Assembly: GCA_003551705.1 (NCBI GenBank)
Contig: PUNJ01000040.1
Coordinates: 1 to 33,177, forward strand
Reading direction: 5' to 3'
Length of the DNA stretch: 33,177 nt
Source: Chloroflexota bacterium
GTDB lineage: Bacteria; Chloroflexota; Dehalococcoidia; UBA2247; RBG-13-53-26
Part shown: piece after piece, positions 16,832 through 25,097 of the stretch
How the letters are laid out: the number at the start of each line of letters is the position of its first letter
Numbering within the stretch: the first letter of the stretch is position 1
Position numbers and translations under genes: made by a program
Notes under the pieces: model-generated
Databases searched by the model: none
Seen by the model: only the letters and a program-made list of their open reading frames with translations
Told to the model about the DNA's origin: nothing

Positions 16832-16919
16832 TGACACAATCTATACTCTGTGTGAGGCTATTTATTGCGGTCATGGTGGGGGAGGCCGAATGCCAAAATA
16901 ACGGATACGGGAGGAATAC

Positions 16920-18161
16920 ATGGGCAGACGGTTTTTCCGGGGACTGGGACTTGCACTTCTGTGCATGCTGCTGATTGGTTCAACAGTACTGGTAGCTTGT
17001 TCTGATGGCGAGGGGGATAACGAAGTCCTCATTGGCATACTGACGGACTTCACTGGCCCAGCAGCATTTGCTACCACTCCCACCTATGAATCGTTCAGGC
17101 ACGCCGTCAGATGGAGCCTGGAACAGGACCCCATCCCGGGTTTGGAAGTCAAATACCTTACCTATGACCAGCGAACAGATCCGGCCCGGGTTTCGCCAGG
17201 TTATATGTGGCTGCAGGGACGTGGTGTGGATATGATGTATATCATGAGTCCTACCGATAATGCTATTCTTGCTGAGGATGTGATCAGAGACCAGATGCCC
17301 GTCTTGGGCAATGCCATTGCGGAAGAGATCGGTGATAACCCCAACATATTCAATTTCTGGGGCTCTGATGGACATACCACGGAAGGGGCCGCCATGTGGA
17401 TCATGGAAAACTGGGACTACGAAGGAGAAGGGCGCCCTCCCAAGTTGGCCCATTTCAGCTGGACGCATCCAACGGGAGGTTTCCATCAAGCTGGTTTTGC
17501 CAGGATGCTGGATTGGTATCCCGATAAGTTCGAATGGCTGGGCGTAGAAGCTCCTCCCATAGGCTCGACGGGCTTTTCGGCTGAAATCAGCCGGATCAGG
17601 AATGCCGATTTCATCTTCATCACGCCGGTGGGTGCCATGATGGCTTCATTTATGAGAGAGGCGAGGGACCGGGGATACACCGGTGCATTTGTGAGCGGGA
17701 CCAACCAGTTTCCGGGTTACTGGCCTCTGGTGCAGGGTGCCGTGGCGGCAGACAAGCTCTATGAGTGCTACTTCCTCTATTATACCCCCTGGTGGACTGA
17801 CGATGTGCCTTTCATCCAGGAGGCCAAAGAGGCTATCGAAAAATATTCGAGGAATCCGGAGGTAATCTATACCGGCGGTGGTCCTTCGGGATGGTCCTGC
17901 GGTTTAATTGCCATCAACGCAATCAGGATCGCAGCGGAGAACGTGGGAATTGAAAACATCGACAGGATGGCCCTCTTGGACGCTTTCGCCAGCGTAGAAT
18001 TGGACCTAGAGGGATTCGGCAATGTATGGAAGATAACGGAAGATGATGAATGGAATGTGTTCTGCCGCACAGTAAAGGCGTACAAGTGGGATTTGGAGAC
18101 GTTAAAATGGATGGATGCCGGGACTGAGTGGAGTACACCTCCTTCACTGGCGCGTGACTAA
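16920..18161 (+). CDS. ABC-type substrate-binding lipoprotein, copy 1 (413 aa)
   Basis: The N-terminus is a lipoprotein signal: MGRR, a hydrophobic stretch, then LVAC with Cys27 as the lipidation site. The mature part starts with VLIGILTDFTGPAA, the first strand of the branched-chain amino acid type of periplasmic-binding proteins (Peripla_BP_6), followed by the two-lobed pattern with a DQRTDPARVSPGYMWL segment and VSGTNQFPGYWPL. GGGAGG is a few bases before ATG. It would capture a small solute at the outer membrane face. No permease or ATPase genes are near, so it may work with distant LivHMGF-type partners or as a receptor. A strong terminator follows and a close paralogue comes next. Confidence 0.88.
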   Translation: MGRRFFRGLGLALLCMLLIGSTVLVACSDGEGDNEVLIGILTDFTGPAAFATTPTYESFRHAVRWSLEQDPIPGLEVKYLTYDQRTDPARVSPGYMWLQGRGVDMMYIMSPTDNAILAEDVIRDQMPVLGNAIAEEIGDNPNIFNFWGSDGHTTEGAAMWIMENWDYEGEGRPPKLAHFSWTHPTGGFHQAGFARMLDWYPDKFEWLGVEAPPIGSTGFSAEISRIRNADFIFITPVGAMMASFMREARDRGYTGAFVSGTNQFPGYWPLVQGAVAADKLYECYFLYYTPWWTDDVPFIQEAKEAIEKYSRNPEVIYTGGGPSGWSCGLIAINAIRIAAENVGIENIDRMALLDAFASVELDLEGFGNVWKITEDDEWNVFCRTVKAYKWDLETLKWMDAGTEWSTPPSLARD

Positions 18162-18473
18162 CCTGCCCCTTTGGATCGCAGTGGTCTAGTTAACAGGGCC
18201 GGGCATTCATGCCCGGCCCTGTTTGCGTATGCCGGGCATGTGTACCCTCGGGATTCCCATCTCAAGCATTTCAGCCCCAACTTCCTTCAGATTCTCCAAA
18301 GACAAGTATCTTGGCATACATAATCGTGACCGTTAATCGCGTAATGTGCTCGGTTTAGACTGTCGAATGTGAATTGACTTACCTGACCCCTTGTGATTTC
18401 ATGTATAGCACAACGGCAGCGGTCGCTATGGGGGCATGAGGCCGTAAGCTCAAGAATAAGGCAGGAGGTATAA
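18162..18473 (+). other. intergenic region between the two substrate-binding genes
   Basis: 312 bases holding the terminator at 18192-18223 and the leader of copy 2, ending in GCAGGAGG. TTGACT occurs near 18377 but no -10 lies at the right spacing. No ORF or structured RNA is recognised. Confidence 0.4.
18192..18223 (+). terminator. rho-independent terminator after substrate-binding gene 1
   Basis: Perfect 14-bp stem AACAGGGCCGGGCA / TGCCCGGCCCTGTT with loop TTCA, starting ~30 bases past the stop. The T-tract after it is short (TTTG), but the stem is very stable. It isolates the two paralogues transcriptionally. Confidence 0.85.
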
Positions 18474-19718
18474 ATGGGCAGACGGTTGTTCCGGAGGGTG
18501 ACACTGATGTTGCTCGGGGTGTTGTTGATTGCTTCCACTATCGTGGCGGCATGCGGCGAGGGTGAAGCAAGAATAGGCGAGATACAGATAGGCATTCTGA
18601 CGGACTTCACGGGGCCGGCAGCCTTTGCAACGGTGCCGACAGTTGATTCCTTCAAACATGCTATCAGGTGGTCCCTGGAGCAGGACCCGATAGAAGGGCT
18701 GGAGATCAAGTACGTTTCCTATGACCAGAGGACGGACCCTGCCAGGGTATCGCCGGGTTACATGTGGCTGAAGGGACGCGGAGTGGACATGATGTATATC
18801 ATGAGTCCAACAGACAACTCCATTCTGGCCGACGACTATAGGAAGGATGGGATGCCGGTCATTGCTTCAGCCGTGTCCGAAGAGGTTGGTCCTCATCCAA
18901 ACATATTCTACCTGTGGGGTTCGGACGGTCACGGTACCGAGGCCGTGACGCAGTGGATCATGGACAACTGGGACTATGAGGGGGAGGGCCGTCTTCCGAG
19001 GATCGGCCATCTGAGCTGGACCCATCCAACGGGAGGTTTCCATCAAGCTGGTTTTAACAGGATGGTCGAGTGGCATTCTGACAAGTTCGACTGGGTGGGC
19101 GTGGAAAGCGTGCCTATCGGTTCCACCGGTTTCGCCGGCGAAATCAGCCGGCTGCGGACAGCCGATTTTATTTTCACAACCCCGGTGGGCGCAATGTTGG
19201 CCACTTTCATGCGAGAAGCCAGAGATCGGGGATATACGGGAGCCTTCGTTAGTGGGGCCAACCAGTATCCAGGTTACTGGCCGCTGGTAAAGGGTGCAGT
19301 GGCCGCCCACCAACTCTACGAGTGCTACTTCCTCTACTGGACTCCCTGGTGGACCGAGGATGTTCCTTACATACTAGAAGCCAGGGAAGCCACCGATAAG
19401 TATGCCAGGAATCCGGAGTTGATCTACACGGGCGGTGGTCCGGCAGGGTGGTCGACAGGAGTATTGACTATAGAGGCTATTAGACTGGCGGTGGAAAAGG
19501 TTGGACTGGACAATATTGACAGGGCCGCCATACTCGAGGGTTTCGAATCGATTGAGATGGACATCGAAGGTTTCGGCAATACATGGAAAACTACCCCGGA
19601 CGACGACTGGAATGTGTACTGCCGCACGACGAAGGCCTACCAGTGGGACTTGGAGAAGTTAGAGTGGATTGACGCGGGGACTGATTGGATAACACCCCCG
19701 TCTCTGGCTCGCGACTAA
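18474..19718 (+). CDS. ABC-type substrate-binding lipoprotein, copy 2 (414 aa)
   Basis: A tandem paralogue of the gene before it, nearly colinear: MGRRLFRR start, lipobox VAAC with Cys27, IGILTDFTGPAAFATVPT, DQRTDPARVSPGYMWLKGRG, MMYIMSPTDN, SWTHPTGGFHQAGF, GANQYPGYWPL and the closing TPPSLARD. GCAGGAGG lies before ATG 18474. Differences cluster between these blocks, so ligand preference may have shifted. A 33-base stretch (19023-19055) is identical to copy 1 while flanks differ. No transporter subunit is adjacent and its own terminator follows, implying separate regulation. Both should be anchored on the outer face of the membrane. Confidence 0.88.
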   Translation: MGRRLFRRVTLMLLGVLLIASTIVAACGEGEARIGEIQIGILTDFTGPAAFATVPTVDSFKHAIRWSLEQDPIEGLEIKYVSYDQRTDPARVSPGYMWLKGRGVDMMYIMSPTDNSILADDYRKDGMPVIASAVSEEVGPHPNIFYLWGSDGHGTEAVTQWIMDNWDYEGEGRLPRIGHLSWTHPTGGFHQAGFNRMVEWHSDKFDWVGVESVPIGSTGFAGEISRLRTADFIFTTPVGAMLATFMREARDRGYTGAFVSGANQYPGYWPLVKGAVAAHQLYECYFLYWTPWWTEDVPYILEAREATDKYARNPELIYTGGGPAGWSTGVLTIEAIRLAVEKVGLDNIDRAAILEGFESIEMDIEGFGNTWKTTPDDDWNVYCRTTKAYQWDLEKLEWIDAGTDWITPPSLARD

Positions 19719-19742
19719 TTCGGTCATAAACCGGATACTTTA

Positions 19743-19770
19743 AAGGCCGGGTCCTCAGGGGCCCGGCCTT
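19743..19770 (+). terminator. rho-independent terminator after substrate-binding gene 2
   Basis: 12-bp stem AAGGCCGGGTCC / GGGCCCGGCCTT (one T-G pair) with loop TCAG, followed by ATTCCTTTT, 24 bases after the stop. Its GGCCGGG core matches the terminator of copy 1. Confidence 0.88.
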
Positions 19771-19909
19771 ATTCCTTTTGCCCGTGTCCATGGCTGTCGT
19801 AAATCGGGTCGCAGGCTATAAAGGCATCGTCATAGCTCTGCTGGCCTGGTACGCCTCGCCAGCTGGTTCTTACCCATTTTCTCGAGGGGCCAATGCCCAG
19901 GAACTACCG

Positions 19910-20290
19910 TCAGGCAGAGACCTTCTTCACCAGGAGGATAAGCCCCTTGACATCAATCACGAGGACTTCGTCATTGATGTCAATCTCGTGCTCCAAGGCT
20001 GAGGCCTTCCATATTTCCCCTCTGATCTTGATTGTACCCTCGGGCTTCAGCGGGGAAACTACCTTGCCTCTGCGACCGATCATTCCTTCCTTGCCGCCTA
20101 CTTGTCTCCTCCTGGATATTGACAGGATTATGCGATGTACAAAGAGCACCCATATTGCTGATGCAACTATAGTGATGGCGATTACCGTTCCAGATATGTT
20201 TACACCAAACCGCCATAGAATGTAAATCGCGATAGCGACTACTACGATTTCGTCCAAGGCCAGAAAGAAGGCTTTGAGCAGGTTACGCAT
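19910..20290 (-). CDS. NfeD-like membrane protein (126 aa)
   Basis: Two hydrophobic segments (roughly residues 14-28 and 32-52) are followed by a basic RRRQ turn and a C-terminal domain with GRRGKVVSPLKPEGTIKIRGEIWKA and VLVIDVKGLILLVKKV, the OB-fold pattern of NfeD proteins. NfeD proteins work with stomatin/SPFH partners in membrane microdomains; this is the short form without the N-terminal ClpP-like protease. No SPFH gene is adjacent. It lies 52 bases after the MBL hydrolase gene on the same strand and is probably the last gene of that operon. No ribosome site is obvious at ATG 20290. Confidence 0.8.
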   Translation of the reverse strand: MRNLLKAFFLALDEIVVVAIAIYILWRFGVNISGTVIAITIVASAIWVLFVHRIILSISRRRQVGGKEGMIGRRGKVVSPLKPEGTIKIRGEIWKASALEHEIDINDEVLVIDVKGLILLVKKVSA

Positions 20291-20342
20291 GGAGAAATGT
20301 TACCATAGTCGCCGCTAAGGTCCCATACCGGGGCTGGTCAAA

Positions 20343-21242
20343 TCAAGAAAGACATTGCCTGAAATAGTCAATATAACCGGCAGGATCGAATTTGAAGTTC
20401 TGCAGCAGCTTCGGGTCCGCGGACTGCTCTTCCAGGTGCCGTCCCAGTTGTTGCAGGATTTCCTTATCGCTCTTACCTTCCTCTACACACTTATGGACTA
20501 TGTCACGAAAGGCCCTGCTGTTGCCCCGGACCTCTTCGATAAGTCGATTCGACGGGTTGGCCCTCTCACCGATATGGGAGAAGAACAGCATTTCAGGACC
20601 GAGTTGGGACAGCCTTTCGATGGAGTCAAGGTAAAGATACGGGTCGAAGGGAGGTATTCCTGCCGGAAGAACGATCTCCGAATTATCGTCCACAGGAAAT
20701 CCCAACGCCTCTCCACAGAACAGTCCCCTGGTCAGGGTGTCCATTATGGAAATGTGGTGGTAGGCGTGTCCAGGGGTATAGTAGACGGACAGGGTGCGGC
20801 CGTTCTGCTGGAAGGTTTGACCGTCTGCGACGGGCTGTACCTGCGCTTCGGGCACGGGCATAACAGGGCCAAAGAAGTCCTCGCAATCGGCGCCGAAAAC
20901 CATGCGAGTTGCCTGGATCAGCCTGGCGGGATCTACCACGTGCCGTGCCACTCTGGGGTGGACCACTATCTTCGCCCACGGTAGCTCCTTTGCCAGATAC
21001 CCAATGGCACCGGCATGATCGACGTGGATATGGGTGGGTATGATATGAGAGACTCGTTCCAGGTCCATGCCAAGTTCACCAGAGCTTCTGACAAGTCTGG
21101 CAGCTGCGGTGGTTGCACCTGGTTCAATGAGGATCAGCCTGTCCATCCCCACAATGTAGGTTACCTGTGGCATTTCGAAATGCGGTACTTTGCCGCAATC
21201 GATGATGTAGGTGTCTTTAGCAAGTTCTCTAATCTCCGTCAT
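20343..21242 (-). CDS. MBL-fold metallo-hydrolase, copy 1 (299 aa)
   Basis: The metal-binding motif THIHVDHAG (His71, His73, Asp75, His76), a second His in PGHAYHH (residue 159) and a late His in FFSHIGE define the metallo-beta-lactamase fold. The bridging acid, normally Asp, is Glu178 here (FCGEALG), whereas the paralogue at 23000-23899 keeps Asp, so metal coordination may be altered. It has a ~100-residue C-terminal helical extension and no signal peptide. Substrate is unknown; glyoxalase-II-like, lactonase or sulfatase-type activities all occur in this fold. It follows the HEAT-repeat gene by 22 bases, so the two are likely co-transcribed. Confidence 0.87.
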   Translation of the reverse strand: MTEIRELAKDTYIIDCGKVPHFEMPQVTYIVGMDRLILIEPGATTAAARLVRSSGELGMDLERVSHIIPTHIHVDHAGAIGYLAKELPWAKIVVHPRVARHVVDPARLIQATRMVFGADCEDFFGPVMPVPEAQVQPVADGQTFQQNGRTLSVYYTPGHAYHHISIMDTLTRGLFCGEALGFPVDDNSEIVLPAGIPPFDPYLYLDSIERLSQLGPEMLFFSHIGERANPSNRLIEEVRGNSRAFRDIVHKCVEEGKSDKEILQQLGRHLEEQSADPKLLQNFKFDPAGYIDYFRQCLS

Positions 21243-21264
21243 GGTCCACTCTCGAAGCCCGTTT

Positions 21265-22845
21265 CTAGTTTATGAGTACCTGGTCTTCGCAACCAGGACA
21301 TTTATACCAGAGGTCGCCGGCCAGTCCAGGCAGGTAGGCATCTCCGCCGGACTCTTCGTTCTTGACATATCTTTCGCTTACCAGTGCCTCTCTAATGCCT
21401 AGATAGGTCTGGCACACAGGGCAGAGTACGTGCTCCTGCTCATAGGGCTTCCCCCGGTTAAGGATATCGCGTGCATCTTTGCAGTATGTTGATCCGCTCT
21501 TGACGATGTCCAGCAACACCTGTTGTGCCGGAGGAGATCCAATGTTTCCCAAGGCGTTCAATATAGTGTAAATGAGGATACTCGCACCCGTGCTGGTAAG
21601 CATTTCGTTAAGGGGTTGCACTGCCTCATCGTCCCTGAGGTAACCGAGAGTCTGGATGCATCCTTGGACATAGCCCCAATTCTTGTCTGCGAGACCTTCA
21701 AGTAGCGTTGGCGTCACCCCGCGATCGGCAATCAGGCCAAGCGCCGATGCACTTTGCTGGACCAGTGATTCATCTTCTGATCTTAGATTGAGTAGCAGTG
21801 TAGGAATCATCTCGTCTCTCACCTGATGGGACTTACGCCATCCCGTGTCTATCTGGTCCAATGCATCGCATGATAAGCGCTGTCTGGAATATGATTTGCC
21901 TTGCAAGAGCATCTTGAGGAGGGCCTGCTTGGCTTCTGGACTGCCGACAGCGGCCAAGCCACTTGCCAGCATTCGTTGGGTTTGTTTGTCCCCCAGACCC
22001 ATTAGATCAACCATGTAATCGATGGCAGGCTTGCCCAACTGCGTAAGTTGCTCCCAGTCTCCTTTCTCGGTCAAGTAGATGACCTGTTCTTCGGGAGTTT
22101 GCGGCTTCCACTGGAGGTTTTCCAAGAGTTGAACAGCTTCGCTCCTTGTCGAAGCTTCTTTTCCGGAGAGCATCTGTATGCAGGCATCTGTCAGTTTGAG
22201 TGCGGTTTCACTCTTCTGCCATGCTGGATCGATGGCGTGCAACGAACGCAACGCGGCTTCCCGTGAGCTGGAGTTCGCATTTGTCAGGGATATGATCAGA
22301 GCGTGTATCGACTCCTGAGCATCGCTCCCCTTTTGCCAGTTGGGGTCCGACTGGTTCAAAGCCTGCAGTGCCGCATTTCGTACAGAAGTTATGTCTGAAT
22401 TGAGGCAAGTTAGCAGCGGGCCCGTGCTTCTCCGGTCCCCGATTTTCCCCAGGATGATGGCTGACAGCCTCTTTATCTCAGGATCGCTGTCCTCCAAGGC
22501 TGCCATGAGGTTAGGAACGGCATTCCTGGCAGCGTCGCTGGAGGGCCAAGTTTGATCTATTGAATTAAGGGCAAGGAGGGCCTGTTCTCTGACATTGGAG
22601 GACCAGTCTGCCAGCCTGCAGACAAGCGACGTTACAGCCCGGACGTCTTTGAGTTTGCCCAGCGCCTCTGCAGCCGCTCCTCGCACACCGGCATCACGGT
22701 CTAGAAGGCTATCCATCAAAGGAGCTACGCAAGTGGGATCGCCGAGAGCCCCAAGCCTCTCTGCGGCCTTTCTTCTTGCCTGGCTATCCTCACTGTTTAA
22801 AGAGGCAAGCTTACGCCTGGTTTTTAAAGATTTGAGGAGACCCAT
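21265..22845 (-). CDS. HEAT-repeat scaffold protein with C-terminal zinc ribbon (526 aa)
   Basis: Nearly the whole protein is HEAT/PBS-lyase-like helical repeats with motifs such as ARRKAAERLGALGDPTCVAPL, GAAAEALGKLKD and SASALGLIADRGV, about ten or more in number. Such solenoids bind partner proteins. Residues ~468-526 instead hold CPVC and, ~45 residues on, CPGC, a zinc-ribbon-like pair at the C-terminus. No signal peptide or transmembrane segment is seen. GGAAGGAC stands immediately before the ATG, with short spacing. A promoter with a perfect TATAAT lies upstream at 22940-22967. It leads an operon with an MBL hydrolase and an NfeD-like gene; a scaffold for one of them is speculation. Confidence 0.85.
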   Translation of the reverse strand: MGLLKSLKTRRKLASLNSEDSQARRKAAERLGALGDPTCVAPLMDSLLDRDAGVRGAAAEALGKLKDVRAVTSLVCRLADWSSNVREQALLALNSIDQTWPSSDAARNAVPNLMAALEDSDPEIKRLSAIILGKIGDRRSTGPLLTCLNSDITSVRNAALQALNQSDPNWQKGSDAQESIHALIISLTNANSSSREAALRSLHAIDPAWQKSETALKLTDACIQMLSGKEASTRSEAVQLLENLQWKPQTPEEQVIYLTEKGDWEQLTQLGKPAIDYMVDLMGLGDKQTQRMLASGLAAVGSPEAKQALLKMLLQGKSYSRQRLSCDALDQIDTGWRKSHQVRDEMIPTLLLNLRSEDESLVQQSASALGLIADRGVTPTLLEGLADKNWGYVQGCIQTLGYLRDDEAVQPLNEMLTSTGASILIYTILNALGNIGSPPAQQVLLDIVKSGSTYCKDARDILNRGKPYEQEHVLCPVCQTYLGIREALVSERYVKNEESGGDAYLPGLAGDLWYKCPGCEDQVLIN

Positions 22846-22939
22846 GTCCTTCCCAATATTGATCGGTTAGGGTCCAGATCCCCCGCCTTGCCAGTGATGC
22901 ACAACAGTCATTCAAGCCTAAATCCAAAGTCTTTGGTCG

Positions 22940-22967
22940 ATTATACAATAGTATGAGTTTAAAACAA
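22940..22967 (-). promoter_or_regulatory. promoter of the HEAT/MBL/NfeD operon
   Basis: Reverse strand: -35 TTGTTT (22962-22967), 16-base spacer, perfect -10 TATAAT (22940-22945), ~95 bases upstream of the HEAT-protein start. Confidence 0.65.
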
Positions 22968-22999
22968 CCGGTCTACTCTTCCGATAACGGGAGAGTCTC

Positions 23000-23899
23000 T
23001 TATCTTGAGTTCCGCCCGTAGAAATCTACGTAGCCAGATATGCTGGCTTCGACTATGGCAGGTATGTCCTTCTCGGGGCAGTGGCTGGCAGAGTATCGGC
23101 GGATGCGACCATTAATCGCGTTGTGACCTTCGCCGGCCTTGAGGGCCTGACGAATTATTCTAGCATAATCCGCACATATCATTTTTACCATACTTAAGAG
23201 TCTTCGTACCCCCGTCTCAGCCCCATGATGGGCATAGAAAATGATGTCGGGCGAAAGCCCAGCCAGTTTGTCAATGGTCTCCAAGTAGGCCTCCGGATCA
23301 AATGGTGGCAGCCCGACCGGAAAGGGAATATCCGGTGTTTCATCCGCAATATAGCCAAGGGCGTCCCCGCAGAAGAGACCATGAGTAAGGCTGTCCATGA
23401 CAGCTATATGATGGGTAGCATGACCGGGTGAGAAATAAATGGTAAGGGTCCTTCCATTGAGACGGATTTCCTGCCCATCGAATGCCGGCAAGACCGTATT
23501 CTGCGGCACCGGAAGCACTGGTCCCAGAGTATCTTCGAAATCCGGTCCGAAAACTGCGCGAAAGTTCTGGACGATCTTGGCCGGATCTATCATGTGGTTT
23601 ATGCCTTTGGGATGCAGGACAACCTTGGCATCAGGCATAACTTTGGCGAGGAAACCGGTCCCTCCGGCGTGGTCGAGATGAATATGGGTGGGTATGATGT
23701 AAGCGAAGTCTCCGGGTGCCACCCCGATATCGGGGCAACCATCCAGTATTTCTCTGGCTGCAGATGTTGAACCGGGATCTATTATGACAGGCGTTTCACC
23801 GGTCAAGATGTACGCGACCTGCCGGAGTTCGAATACCGGGTCTCTACCGCAATCGAATGAATAGGTCTGATCGCCTATTTCTTTGATCTCAACAGGCAT
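23000..23899 (-). CDS. MBL-fold metallo-hydrolase, copy 2 (299 aa)
   Basis: A paralogue of the hydrolase at 20343-21242 with the same block order: THIHLDHAG (residues 71-79), PGHATHH, FCGDALG with the standard bridging Asp179, and a late FYAHHGAE. The N-termini align well (EIKEIGDQTYSFDCG against EIRELAKDTYIIDCG), which is why I start at ATG 23899; an in-frame ATG at 23929 is possible and neither has a clear ribosome site. The C-terminal ~90 residues are helical and less alike. All metal ligands are intact, so it is probably active, with unknown substrate. It stands alone between the universal stress gene and the HEAT operon promoter. Confidence 0.87.
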   Translation of the reverse strand: MPVEIKEIGDQTYSFDCGRDPVFELRQVAYILTGETPVIIDPGSTSAAREILDGCPDIGVAPGDFAYIIPTHIHLDHAGGTGFLAKVMPDAKVVLHPKGINHMIDPAKIVQNFRAVFGPDFEDTLGPVLPVPQNTVLPAFDGQEIRLNGRTLTIYFSPGHATHHIAVMDSLTHGLFCGDALGYIADETPDIPFPVGLPPFDPEAYLETIDKLAGLSPDIIFYAHHGAETGVRRLLSMVKMICADYARIIRQALKAGEGHNAINGRIRRYSASHCPEKDIPAIVEASISGYVDFYGRNSR

Positions 23900-23957
23900 G
23901 ATGGACGAACTGTATGCCGAATACCTCATGATAGCAGAGGTGCAGGGAAATGCAAGC

Positions 23958-24863
23958 TTAAGGGACTGACGGTAAGGGTGGTCTGACTACAAGCAACGGC
24001 AGTGATGAGGCGTCTATCAGTTTGGATGCAACACTGCCAAAGGCCCATTTGGTGATACCTGAGTACCCATGGGTAGACATGGCTATCAAGTCAACGAACC
24101 TCTCCTCTGCAAACTCCAGGATGGTTTCGGCCGGCTTTCCAACGAGCAGGGTGGAAGAGGCATGGAAACCCGCTTTGGCGATTGTAGCCTCTACATCGCG
24201 CAAGTAACGCGCTGCTTCCCGCTCGAGGCCGGACTTGAGTTCAAGCGAGTAGTCCGTACCTCGCTTGTACACGGGTGCACCGGGCACATGAACAGGTTCG
24301 ATGACACGCAACAGCAAGATCTCGCCGCCGTCCTTGGCAAGCTCAAGGGCGTAAGGCACTATTTGCTCAGCGAATTGGGAACCGTCCAGAGGCAGGAGAA
24401 CCTTCTCCAGAGTGATTTGTTTCCTGCGCTCCAGTTCTCTGGGTCGGATAAGTAATACCGGCAGGCGTGAATTTCTGATAATCTTGTTGGCTATGCTCCC
24501 CAAGGGCCAATACCCCGTTCCTGTGCTGCCGTGAGTGGAGATCAATATGAGGCCGACTTCATATTCGCCGGCAAAGTCCAGTATGGAGGCCGCTACATCA
24601 CCAAAAACGCAGAGCCCCGTCACGTCCACGCCCTCGTCTTGTAATGAGTGCGCTGTCTTGTCCAGGTAGGCCTGAAACGGCTTTTCCAAGGGATCTCCGG
24701 GGGCGCAGGCACTGAGCAACAGGAACTGGCTGCCGAGTTTCGCTGCCAGCTTTCTCACATACGGTAAGGCAGCCTCAGCCATGCCTGACCCGTCGAGGGG
24801 CACCAATATCTTATCGTAGAGTTTTGTGCTCAAGGTTTTCGGAACACCTGCTTTTCGCTCCAA
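23958..24863 (-). CDS. tandem universal stress protein, two UspA domains (301 aa)
   Basis: Two complete Usp domains in one chain: residues ~16-142 (YDKILVPLDGS ... STHGSTGTGYWPLGSIANKI ... LPVLLIRP) and ~152-297 (EKVLLPLDGS ... STHGYSGITKWAFGSVASKL ... LPLLVVRP). Both retain the G-x2-G-x9-G-S nucleotide-binding motif, so ATP binding is expected at each. Usp proteins accumulate under starvation, oxidative or energy stress; the exact job is unknown. The start is TTG 24863, with AGGAGG ~8 bases upstream. An 8-bp inverted repeat lies in the divergent upstream region. Confidence 0.92.
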   Translation of the reverse strand: MERKAGVPKTLSTKLYDKILVPLDGSGMAEAALPYVRKLAAKLGSQFLLLSACAPGDPLEKPFQAYLDKTAHSLQDEGVDVTGLCVFGDVAASILDFAGEYEVGLILISTHGSTGTGYWPLGSIANKIIRNSRLPVLLIRPRELERRKQITLEKVLLPLDGSQFAEQIVPYALELAKDGGEILLLRVIEPVHVPGAPVYKRGTDYSLELKSGLEREAARYLRDVEATIAKAGFHASSTLLVGKPAETILEFAEERFVDLIAMSTHGYSGITKWAFGSVASKLIDASSLPLLVVRPPLPSVP

Positions 24864-24927
24864 AGACCACCTCCTCGCGCCATGGCCAATAGTCCCTTCA
24901 AGTCAATGATGGCACAAACTACGTTGC

Positions 24928-24959
24928 GAAACCATTAATGCAGGTTAAGATATGGTTTC
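24928..24959. repeat. perfect inverted repeat between the Usp and hydrolase genes
   Basis: GAAACCAT (24928-24935) and ATGGTTTC (24952-24959), exact 8-bp arms around 16 bases, 65 bases upstream of the Usp start in a divergent intergenic region. Arm length and spacing suit a dimeric regulator's operator or a hairpin; chance is not excluded. Confidence 0.4.
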
Positions 24960-25097
24960 ACGATTGCCTGGGTTGAACAATACCAGGTCCGGACCGTATT
25001 TGCTTTTTGGCTATCCTATTCCGGTCCTGTTGGTCTGGCCGCCTTCGTAAAGGTCTTTGGGGTATACTTGCTATAAGAAGGTTGGCGTGGAGGTTCT

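Noticed and set aside
19778-20002. Forward 74-codon ORF after the second terminator
   Set aside because: It overlaps the C-terminus of the NfeD-like gene, has no ribosome site and follows a terminator.
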